This document shows positions 1 to 4,358 of a DNA stretch of 5,387 nt, piece by piece (positions within the stretch are counted from its first letter, which is position 1; each line of letters opens with the position of its first letter). Below the pieces are notes generated by a model. That model was not told the origin of the DNA and made no database searches. It was given only the letters and a program-made list of their open reading frames with translations. The translations under genes were made by a program, and so were the position numbers. The DNA is from Rhodocyclales bacterium (GTDB taxonomy: Bacteria; Pseudomonadota; Gammaproteobacteria; Burkholderiales; Rhodocyclaceae), in contig JAJTBM010000231.1 in assembly GCA_021286885.1 (NCBI GenBank), positions 1-5,387 of the forward strand. Reading direction: 5' to 3'.

Positions 1-368
1 AGGTGGACGGTGAGTTCATGAGCCGCGAGGGCAAGATCGCAACCCGGGCCTGGAACCTGGATCTGGTGGGCGGGCTGCCGGTGGCCGAGTCGGTGCGTCT
101 GCTGGGGCGCCTGGGCACCGCCCGTTACAGCCTCAAGTTTGATTGCCAGGGCACTGGCTCCGACTGTGAAAACCCCCGCCGCAAGGCCAAGGGCAATGCC
201 CTGCACTACGGTTTGGGTCTGGAATGGCGCTTTGCTCCTTCCTGGTTTGCCCGGGCCGAGTATGAAGTCTTCCGCAAGGGGGGGGATTCCCTCAACGCAG
301 AGGGTACTACCGGCACCACCCGCGCCGACATCAGCCTGACCAGCCTGAGTCTGGGCTACCGGTTCTAA
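1..368 (+). CDS. OmpA-like outer-membrane beta-barrel protein, C-terminal part (5' truncated)
   Basis: The reading frame is open from the left edge, so the true start lies outside the window; the GTG at 3-5 is not a credible start. About 121 residues are visible. They alternate polar and hydrophobic residues in amphipathic strands (for example LHYGLGLEWRF, WFARAEYEVF, ISLTSLSLGYRF) and end in an aromatic Phe, the usual C-terminal signal for BAM-assisted outer-membrane insertion. Two cysteines seven residues apart (FDCQGTGSDCEN) lie where an extracellular loop would be and could form a small disulfide. Known: such 8-stranded OmpA-type barrels act as structural or adhesive outer-membrane proteins. 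Inference: this is the last half or so of such a domain, with no peptidoglycan-binding OmpA domain after it. The specific family is not resolved. Confidence 0.75.
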   Translation, partial: VDGEFMSREGKIATRAWNLDLVGGLPVAESVRLLGRLGTARYSLKFDCQGTGSDCENPRRKAKGNALHYGLGLEWRFAPSWFARAEYEVFRKGGDSLNAEGTTGTTRADISLTSLSLGYRF

Positions 369-405
369 GCTGGTGAGGCTTGCCCGCCTGCCGGGCGTTG
401 CCCCA

Positions 406-447
406 TCAACAGCCGCTTTCCTATTGGAGGCGGCTGTTTTTGCGTGG
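406..447 (+). terminator. Intrinsic terminator of the outer-membrane protein gene (repeat copy 1)
   Basis: A perfect 9-bp stem, AACAGCCGC (408-416) with GCGGCTGTT (430-438), encloses a short loop and runs into a T5 tract (437-441), 39 nt after the stop codon. The loop side adds CC/GG pairs. The unit including flanks is nearly identical to 3581-3622. Confidence 0.88.
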
Positions 448-589
448 GGAGCGTGTGTTTCTTACTGGCTCAGCACCTGCATTTCGACGGCGGTGCTATC
501 ACAGGTTTTGGTGTAAAACCTCTGATAGAGGCGGATTTCAAAGTCTGTTCGGAGTGAGCCAGACCTCGCTGTTAATGTGAGGGGATGTG

Positions 590-614
590 AATTGAATTTT
601 TAAATCGGTCAATT
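590..614. promoter_or_regulatory. Candidate operator/promoter region: AATTGA...TCAATT inverted repeat
   Basis: Arms AATTGA (590-595) and TCAATT (609-614) are exact inverted repeats separated by 13 bases in the most AT-rich part of the interval. The symmetry would suit a dimeric regulator, and TTGAAA (614-619) could be a -35 element, but the base 17 nt further on is a poor -10 match. The assignment rests on symmetry alone; no Fur-, Irr- or OxyR-type consensus was recognised. Confidence 0.2.
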
Positions 615-759
615 TGAAAAGTTTTCCCCTAAGCGGATTTTTAGGTGTTGTGATTGAAAATCAAGGCATTAGAGGCCCAAGCCCAACTGGGCTTATTTCC
701 TTCTGTTTCATGATCAGCATGGCGCAGATGTGTGCCTTGAGCGTAAGATCTGTAGCGGA

Positions 760-807
760 TTTCCAGCGTTCCTGTGTTTGATCTCCAGGGGGCTGAACGC
801 CTGGAAA
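760..807 (+). promoter_or_regulatory. Strong stem-loop in the leader of the ferritin/VIT1 gene
   Basis: Bases 760-771 (TTTCCAGCGTTC) pair with 795-807 (GAACGCCTGGAAA) to give 12 base pairs interrupted only by a bulged C at 801. The loop is 23 nt (772-794), with room for an inner CTG/CAG stem. A second hairpin, TCCAGG (784-789) with CCTGGA (800-805), uses the same 3' arm, so the two folds exclude each other. There is no T tract after it, so it is not an intrinsic terminator. It ends 56 nt before the ATG at 864. A role in mRNA stability or conditional expression is inference. Confidence 0.35.
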
Positions 808-863
808 CCTCTTGTTGCTACATGGGGTGGTGATATCTGAAAAGCACAAACGCTTCGAGGCAT

Positions 864-2018
864 ATGATGGCAGAAGCATCCAGCAAAACCCGTATGGCGC
901 GTTTGCGTGACAACTTTCAAAGTGAGGTAGACGGAGCCGCCCTGTATGACGCCATGGCTGCCCGGGAGCGTAAGCCCGAGATGGCACGCCTCTACCAAAA
1001 GTTGGCCCAGGTTGAGGCCAAACATGCGGCGTTTTGGGGCGACCAGATTCGTGAGGCCGGGGGCGTGGCGCCCGTATCGCGTCCAAGCTGGGCGGCGCGG
1101 GTCAAGATTCGCTTGATGGATTGGCTGGGCGTTCAGGCCATTTTGCCCCTGATCGCGGGGGAGGAGGTGCGCAATCGGGCCGTTTACGATCAGCAACCCG
1201 AAGTTCAGGCCAGCGCTCAAGCTAGTGATATGCCAGCCCAGGAACGCTCCCATGCACGCCTGCTTTCCATGTTGGCCTCTCAATCCCGTTCGGGATGGAA
1301 TGGGGCCGATTATTCCCGCCTCGAAGGCCGGCACGGTACGGGTGATTCCAACAGCCTGCGCGCCATGGTGCTGGGTGCCAATGATGGCTTGGTTTCCACG
1401 TTCTGCCTGTTGATGGGCATGGCTGGGAGTGGTGCGAGCAGTGCGGTTTTGCTTACGACGGCCCTGGCCGGTGGTTTGGCGGGGGCCTGTTCCATGGCCA
1501 TGGGTGAATGGGTTTCGGTACAAAGTGCACGGGAACTCCAGGAGCGCCAGATTGCCCTAGAAGCAGATGAGCTCGCGACCGTACCGGCCGAAGAGGAAGA
1601 AGAACTCCGCCTCATTTACCAAGCTCGAGGCTTGCCCCACGACGAGGTGCGCCAACTGGCCGCTCGAGTGATAGGCGACAAAGATACCGCCCTCGATACC
1701 TTGGTACGTGATGAGCTCGGGATTAATCCTGACGATCTGGGCGGCTCGCCTTGGGTTGCTGCGGTTTCTTCTTTTCTGGTGTTCTTGCTGGGAGCGTTGA
1801 TTCCGGTGCTGCCCATGTTTTTAGTATCGCCGGCTTGGCGTGTGCCCGCGTGCACGCTTTCTTCTTTGGCGGGTTTGTTTGCAACCGGATGTTTAGTGGC
1901 GGTGTTTACCGGGCGTCATCCGCTGTGGTCTGGTATGCGCCAATTGCTGATAGGGGTTGCGGCCGCAGCGCTCACGTTTGGAATCGGCCATGTGTTTGGT
2001 GTGGCCTTGGCTGCTTGA
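864..2018 (+). CDS. mbfA: MbfA-like membrane-bound ferritin / VIT1 (CCC1) iron-manganese transporter
   Basis: This 384-residue protein fuses an N-terminal ferritin-like (rubrerythrin-type) domain to a C-terminal VIT1/CCC1 transporter domain. Residues about 10-140 hold a full diiron ligand set: Glu21 (helix A), ExxH at Glu51/His54 (helix B), the Glu100-Glu101 pair (helix C) and ExxH at Glu127/His130 (helix D). After a linker comes the VIT1 signature NDGLVSTF (173-180) in the first of about five membrane segments (roughly 166-188, 194-214, 297-320, 327-350, 355-382). It is followed by MGEWVSVQ (213-220) and a Glu-rich cytosolic stretch (224-247) like the metal-binding helices of VIT1 proteins. 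Known: MbfA of rhizobia and agrobacteria exports iron and protects against iron and peroxide stress. Two adjacent ATGs exist (864, 867). CGAGG at 856-860 lies 6 nt from the second and only 3 nt from the first, so the real start is probably 867. Regulation was not identified. Confidence 0.88.
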   Translation: MMAEASSKTRMARLRDNFQSEVDGAALYDAMAARERKPEMARLYQKLAQVEAKHAAFWGDQIREAGGVAPVSRPSWAARVKIRLMDWLGVQAILPLIAGEEVRNRAVYDQQPEVQASAQASDMPAQERSHARLLSMLASQSRSGWNGADYSRLEGRHGTGDSNSLRAMVLGANDGLVSTFCLLMGMAGSGASSAVLLTTALAGGLAGACSMAMGEWVSVQSARELQERQIALEADELATVPAEEEEELRLIYQARGLPHDEVRQLAARVIGDKDTALDTLVRDELGINPDDLGGSPWVAAVSSFLVFLLGALIPVLPMFLVSPAWRVPACTLSSLAGLFATGCLVAVFTGRHPLWSGMRQLLIGVAAAALTFGIGHVFGVALAA

Positions 2019-2038
2019 GTTTGAACGTGAGATGAGCC

Positions 2039-2056
2039 TGCAGTTAATGCAGTTAA
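2039..2056. repeat. Perfect tandem duplication of the 9-mer TGCAGTTAA
   Basis: Two adjoining exact copies (2039-2047, 2048-2056) lie 21 nt after the mbfA stop codon and 72 nt before the DUF2789 start. They could be a direct-repeat regulator site or a small replication slippage product. No known consensus was recognised. Confidence 0.45.
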
Positions 2057-2061
2057 ACAAC

Positions 2062-2094
2062 TTCCTAATTTCAGGTTCTACCCCTGAAAAGGAA
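2062..2094. promoter_or_regulatory. Inverted repeat between mbfA and the DUF2789 gene
   Basis: TTTCAGG (2069-2075) pairs exactly with CCTGAAA (2083-2089) around a 7-nt loop. An outer TTCC (2062-2065) and GGAA (2091-2094) extends the symmetry. No T tract follows, so it is not a classical terminator. It may be an mRNA processing or stability hairpin, or an operator for the downstream gene. Confidence 0.35.
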
Positions 2095-2127
2095 ATGTGA
2101 TATTCAGCCTTAAAAGGAGTCTGCATC

Positions 2128-2358
2128 ATGGAAACTACACAACATACGCTCGAACACCTCTTCGCCCAACTGGGTCTGCCCAATGAACATGCTGAAATTC
2201 AGGTGTTTATCAGTACCCATCGCCCGCTGGCAAGCCATGTGGCCCTGCATGAGGCCCATTTTTGGAACGATGCGCAAAAGGGCTTCTTGCGCGAAGAAAT
2301 CGCCGAAGACGCCGACTGGGCCCCAGTGGTGGATCGCCTTAACAGCCTGCTGCGTTAA
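2128..2358 (+). CDS. DUF2789 family small cytosolic protein
   Basis: A 76-residue acidic protein with no signal peptide or membrane segment. The N-terminus (METTQHTLEHLFAQLGLP), the HRPL motif (30-33), the LHEAHFW segment (40-46) and the closing AEDADWAPVVDRLN stretch are recognisable as the DUF2789 family, and the length is normal for it. The family has no established biochemical function. It starts at ATG 2128 behind a strong Shine-Dalgarno AAGGAG (2114-2119) at 8-nt spacing, much the best in the window, suggesting high translation. It lies 109 nt after mbfA and 98 nt before the FMN reductase gene on the same strand. A role tied to metal or redox stress is only inferred from these neighbours. 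Confidence 0.85.
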   Translation: METTQHTLEHLFAQLGLPNEHAEIQVFISTHRPLASHVALHEAHFWNDAQKGFLREEIAEDADWAPVVDRLNSLLR

Positions 2359-2362
2359 GTCT

Positions 2363-2390
2363 GCACTTCTTTGCAGTGCCCAGGTTTTTT
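2363..2390 (+). terminator. Weak possible terminator/attenuator after the DUF2789 gene
   Basis: GCACT (2363-2367) can pair with AGTGC (2375-2379) around a 7-nt loop, with a T6 tract at 2385-2390. The stem is short and five bases separate it from the T tract, so termination would be inefficient at best. It may reduce rather than block read-through into the reductase gene. Confidence 0.25.
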
Positions 2391-2456
2391 GATGCCAAAT
2401 GCCTTTCGGGTGGCTGTTTTAATAGTCTTAAACGTTTTAAAATCGAGGCAATACAG

Positions 2457-3029
2457 ATGACTCAATCAGTTCAAACCAGCAAGGTTGTAGTTTTGATCGG
2501 CAGCCTGCGCAAGGGCTCTTATAATCGCATGGTGGCCAATACCTTGGCCGAACTCGCCCCGGAGGGCATGGATATCGCGCTGCTGCCGGCGCTGGGCGAC
2601 ATCCCTCTTTACGATTCCGACCTCCAGGCCGAAGCTTTTCCGCCCGCAGTGCTCAACCTGGGGGCACGCTTACGCGGTGCCGATGGGGTGGTGATCGTGA
2701 CGCCCGAATACAACTACTCTGTGCCTGGCGTCCTCAAGAATGCCATTGACTGGGTTTCCCGTCTTCCCGAACAGCCGCTGGCGGGTAAGCCGCTGGCCAT
2801 TCAGACTGCCTCCATGGGCATTCTAGGTGGCGCCCGGGCCCAATATCATCTGCGTCAGATCCTGGTGTTTCTCGATGCGGTCGTGCTCAACAAACCCGAA
2901 GTCATGATCGGCGCCGTGCACACCAAGGTTGATGAAAGCGCCGGAACGCTGCAAGATGAAGCGACCCGCGCCTTCATCGCCAAGCAGCTTGAGGCGCTTA
3001 ATGCCCTGATTGCCCGTTATCGCAGCTAA
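2457..3029 (+). CDS. chrR: NAD(P)H-dependent FMN reductase, ChrR/YieF type (chromate/quinone reductase)
   Basis: A 190-residue flavodoxin-fold protein, close to the roughly 188-residue E. coli YieF/ChrR. Residues 15-23 (GSLRKGSYN) form the FMN-phosphate-binding loop. Residues 81-99 carry the signature VTPEYNYSVPGVLKNAIDW next to the flavin, and 124-134 (GGARAQYHLRQ) matches the conserved helix that includes the active-site Tyr (Tyr130 here). Known: the family forms tetramers and reduces quinones, chromate and other acceptors by two electrons, limiting redox cycling and protecting against peroxide. The ATG at 2457 is chosen because GAGG (2445-2448) precedes it by 8 nt and homology to ChrR begins just inside it. 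An in-frame ATG at 2376 would add 27 residues with no family resemblance, inside the preceding hairpin. The gene lies 61 nt before the DUF2721 gene. Confidence 0.93.
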   Translation: MTQSVQTSKVVVLIGSLRKGSYNRMVANTLAELAPEGMDIALLPALGDIPLYDSDLQAEAFPPAVLNLGARLRGADGVVIVTPEYNYSVPGVLKNAIDWVSRLPEQPLAGKPLAIQTASMGILGGARAQYHLRQILVFLDAVVLNKPEVMIGAVHTKVDESAGTLQDEATRAFIAKQLEALNALIARYRS

Positions 3030-3038
3030 GTCCTGATG

Positions 3039-3056
3039 GCCCCCCGAGCCGGGGGC
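3039..3056. other. GC-rich hairpin between chrR and the DUF2721 gene
   Basis: GCCCCC (3039-3044) pairs exactly with GGGGGC (3051-3056) around a 6-nt loop, starting 9 nt after the chrR stop codon. There is no T tract. It could stabilise the 3' end of the chrR message or modulate read-through to the next gene. Confidence 0.5.
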
Positions 3057-3090
3057 GTGGTCTTGGCGCTCTTGCTCTGTCTACCCTGTT

Positions 3091-3537
3091 ATGGATATTA
3101 CCCAAACCGTCCCTATCGTGACCCATGCCATTCAGGCCTCCGTAGCCCCGGTGTTTTTGCTGACCGGGGTTGGCTCTTTGCTTGGGGTATTGGCAAATCG
3201 TCTGGGGCGGGTGGTGGATCGGCATCGGGTGCTGGAAGTCAAGCCCGATGACCAGATTCCTCTGTTCAGTGCCGAAATGACGGTGCTTGAGCATCGCGCT
3301 CGGCTCATTCACCAAGCGATTCGCTATTGCACCTTGTGCGCACTGCTGATCTGCGTGGTGATCGCCATTCTGTTTGTGGGGGTAGAGCTGAATAAAGATC
3401 TCTCCCCTTTTGTGGCCTGCTTGTTTGTGGGGGGCATGCTTTCGCTCATCATGGGCTTATTTTGTTTTTTGCGTGAAATTTCCCTCGCAACTGCCCGGAT
3501 CGAACGCAGGGGGCGGCAGCCGACGCTTTCGGGTTAG
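3091..3537 (+). CDS. DUF2721 family inner-membrane protein
   Basis: A 148-residue membrane protein of the DUF2721 family, recognised from the N-terminal IQASVAPVFLLTGVGSLL segment, the LANRLGRVVDRHRVLE motif that follows it, and the length. Three hydrophobic segments are visible at about residues 14-36, 80-101 and 106-127. A charged, probably cytosolic, helix (about 37-78) lies between the first two, and a basic tail (REISLATARIERRGRQ) follows the last. The function of the family is unknown. ATG 3091 is the only usable start: the frame upstream is closed by a TGA at 3034-3036 and contains no ATG, GTG or TTG. No Shine-Dalgarno sequence precedes it, so translation may be weak or depend on coupling or structure. 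It is the last gene of the forward group and is followed by the second copy of the repeated terminator. Confidence 0.82.
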   Translation: MDITQTVPIVTHAIQASVAPVFLLTGVGSLLGVLANRLGRVVDRHRVLEVKPDDQIPLFSAEMTVLEHRARLIHQAIRYCTLCALLICVVIAILFVGVELNKDLSPFVACLFVGGMLSLIMGLFCFLREISLATARIERRGRQPTLSG

Positions 3538-3580
3538 CCTCAGCTTGAGAGCGCTACCGGTTGGGTGGTTCTGCATACAT

Positions 3581-3622
3581 TCAACAGCCGCTTTCCTGCC
3601 GGAGGCGGCTGTTTTTGCGTGG
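3581..3622 (+). terminator. Intrinsic terminator after the DUF2721 gene (repeat copy 2)
   Basis: AACAGCCGC (3583-3591) pairs with GCGGCTGTT (3605-3613) and is followed by T5 (3612-3616), 45 nt after the stop codon. Matching 42 bases against 406-447 leaves three differences, all in the apical loop (3598-3600 GCC against 423-425 ATT). On the minus strand only TTGAATG follows the stem, so it works mainly for forward transcripts. Confidence 0.9.
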
Positions 3623-3639
3623 TTTTTTTGCGTGGTTTT
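3612..3639 (+). repeat. Tandem duplication of the terminator T-tract unit
   Basis: TTTTTGCGTGG (3612-3622) is repeated as TTTTTTTGCGTGG (3623-3635) and followed by TTTT (3636-3639), giving three successive T tracts after the hairpin. Copy 1 of the terminator at 406-447 has only one, so the duplication arose after the two copies separated, probably by slippage. Confidence 0.55.
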
Positions 3640-3652
3640 CGCGCAGATGTCT

Positions 3653-4237
3653 TCAGCGGCTATACAAAGCCTCGAGCCGGGCTTCCCCCAGGCTGTGGGC
3701 CTTGATCATGTAGCCGATCAGTGCGGCGCTGGGCTTGGCGGGAAGCGCCAGCTGTTCCACATCCAGCGCGTGCAGCGTGAAGATGTAGCGGTGGGGCTTG
3801 TCCCCCGGCGGAGGGCAGGCGCCGCCGAAGCTGGCACTACCGTAGTCATTGGGCCCCATCCGGGCACCCGTGGGGAGTTGGGGCGCGCTGGCCTTGCCTG
3901 CGTCGGCGGGCAGTTGCTGGGTGCTGGCGGGCAGGTCGTACACGATCCAGTGCCACCAGCCGCTGCCGGTGGGCGCGTCCGGGTCGTACACGGTGAGGGC
4001 GAAGCTGCGGGTGCCTTGGGGGGCGCCGTTCCAGTGCAGGGCGGGGCTTTGGTTGCCGCCTTCGCAGCCAAAGCCCTGATAGACCTGGGCCGGGGGCAGG
4101 CGTCCGCCAGGGCTGAGTTCGGGGGCCTGGAGTTGCATGTCAGCCAGGGCCGGGCTGGCCAGGGCCAGCATCAGGGCCAGGGCACCCAGGGGGCGGAACA
4201 GGGTTGAAAGCGTGCGGGGGCGGGTAAGCTGGGCCAT
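3653..4237 (-). CDS. Secreted PEBP family protein, YbcL/YbhB type
   Basis: A 194-residue phosphatidylethanolamine-binding-like protein. Residues 1-32 are a Sec signal peptide: basic start, hydrophobic core LGALALMLALA, and probable signal peptidase I cleavage after SPALA (Ala32), so the mature protein is periplasmic or secreted. The PEBP ligand-pocket motifs follow in order: FGCEGGNQSP (56-65), DPDAP (85-89), GSGWWHWIVYDLP (91-103) and GGACPPPGDKPHRY (138-151). Cys58 and Cys141 are conserved in bacterial members and could form a disulfide. Known: the ligand of bacterial homologues is unclear; YbcL of uropathogenic E. coli affects neutrophil migration. ATG 4237 has Shine-Dalgarno AGGAG (minus strand of 4244-4248) at 6-nt spacing. 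The gene follows an AraC-type regulator on the same strand by 121 nt, suggesting local control or co-transcription. Confidence 0.92.
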   Translation of the reverse strand: MAQLTRPRTLSTLFRPLGALALMLALASPALADMQLQAPELSPGGRLPPAQVYQGFGCEGGNQSPALHWNGAPQGTRSFALTVYDPDAPTGSGWWHWIVYDLPASTQQLPADAGKASAPQLPTGARMGPNDYGSASFGGACPPPGDKPHRYIFTLHALDVEQLALPAKPSAALIGYMIKAHSLGEARLEALYSR

Positions 4238-4271
4238 GGGGTGCTCCTGGTGGGCATCTGCATTTGGCTGG

Positions 4272-4317
4272 GATCAGATGCGTTGATCGGAGTCGCCATG
4301 ATGGGTTTTACGCCCAT
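4272..4317. promoter_or_regulatory. Paired inverted repeats upstream of the PEBP gene (candidate operator)
   Basis: GATCA (4272-4276) and TGATC (4284-4288) are exact inverted repeats with a 7-nt spacer. ATGGG (4301-4305) and CCCAT (4313-4317), also 7 nt apart, lie close behind. They occupy the 121-nt gap between the regulator and the PEBP start, where an operator would be expected. No motif match is claimed. Confidence 0.2.
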
Positions 4318-4330
4318 GGCCTGCGCGCCC

Positions 4331-4340
4331 GGAGCGCTCC
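4331..4340. repeat. Perfect palindrome GGAGCGCTCC just past the regulator's stop
   Basis: A 10-bp perfect palindrome, 18 nt beyond the araC-type stop codon on the minus strand. With no loop it is a poor RNA hairpin, and there is no T tract, so it is not a terminator. It could be a protein-binding site or chance in GC-rich DNA. Confidence 0.2.
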
Positions 4341-4358
4341 ATCCATGCCCCGATGCGC

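Larger units (their letters stand above)
442..863. other. Long non-coding interval upstream of the ferritin/VIT1 gene
   Basis: About 420 bases hold no convincing gene. The only forward mini-frame noticed (710-781, 23 codons) has no ribosome binding site. Coding-length minus-strand frames here run on into the following gene and are shadows. The interval contains hairpins at 472-497 (AGCACC/GGTGCT), 503-521 (AGGTTTT/AAAACCT), 519-531 (CCTCT/AGAGG) and 679-694 (AAGCCC/GGGCTT). It also has an AT-rich stretch at about 590-660 with an inverted repeat, and a strong bulged stem at 760-807. The octamer GCGGATTT occurs three times (531-538, 633-640, 755-762). No sigma-70 promoter can be placed with confidence, although the AT-rich stretch is the likeliest promoter region. 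Confidence 0.6.

Noticed and set aside
710..781. 23-codon forward mini-frame in the mbfA leader
   Set aside because: It has no ribosome binding site and no recognisable features, and it overlaps the 5' arm of the strong stem. An upstream regulatory peptide cannot be excluded but is unsupported.
661..1523. Long minus-strand open frames (up to 269 codons) opposite the ferritin/VIT1 gene
   Set aside because: They lie antisense to a clearly recognisable protein, have proline/arginine/histidine-rich translations without any family resemblance, and lack ribosome binding sites.
2376..2456. 27-residue N-terminal extension of the FMN reductase
   Set aside because: It begins within a hairpin and T-tract region, has no ribosome binding site, and does not resemble the family; ATG 2457 has a proper GAGG at 8 nt.
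408..3613. The repeated hairpins as insertion-sequence ends or attachment sites of a mobile element
   Set aside because: Both copies are in direct orientation, are typical stem plus T-tract terminators at gene ends, and no transposase, integrase or target-site duplication is present between or beside them.
3410..4207. 265-codon forward frame across the terminator and the PEBP gene
   Set aside because: It starts inside the DUF2721 gene, runs through the intrinsic terminator, and is the glycine/alanine-rich antisense shadow of the PEBP gene.
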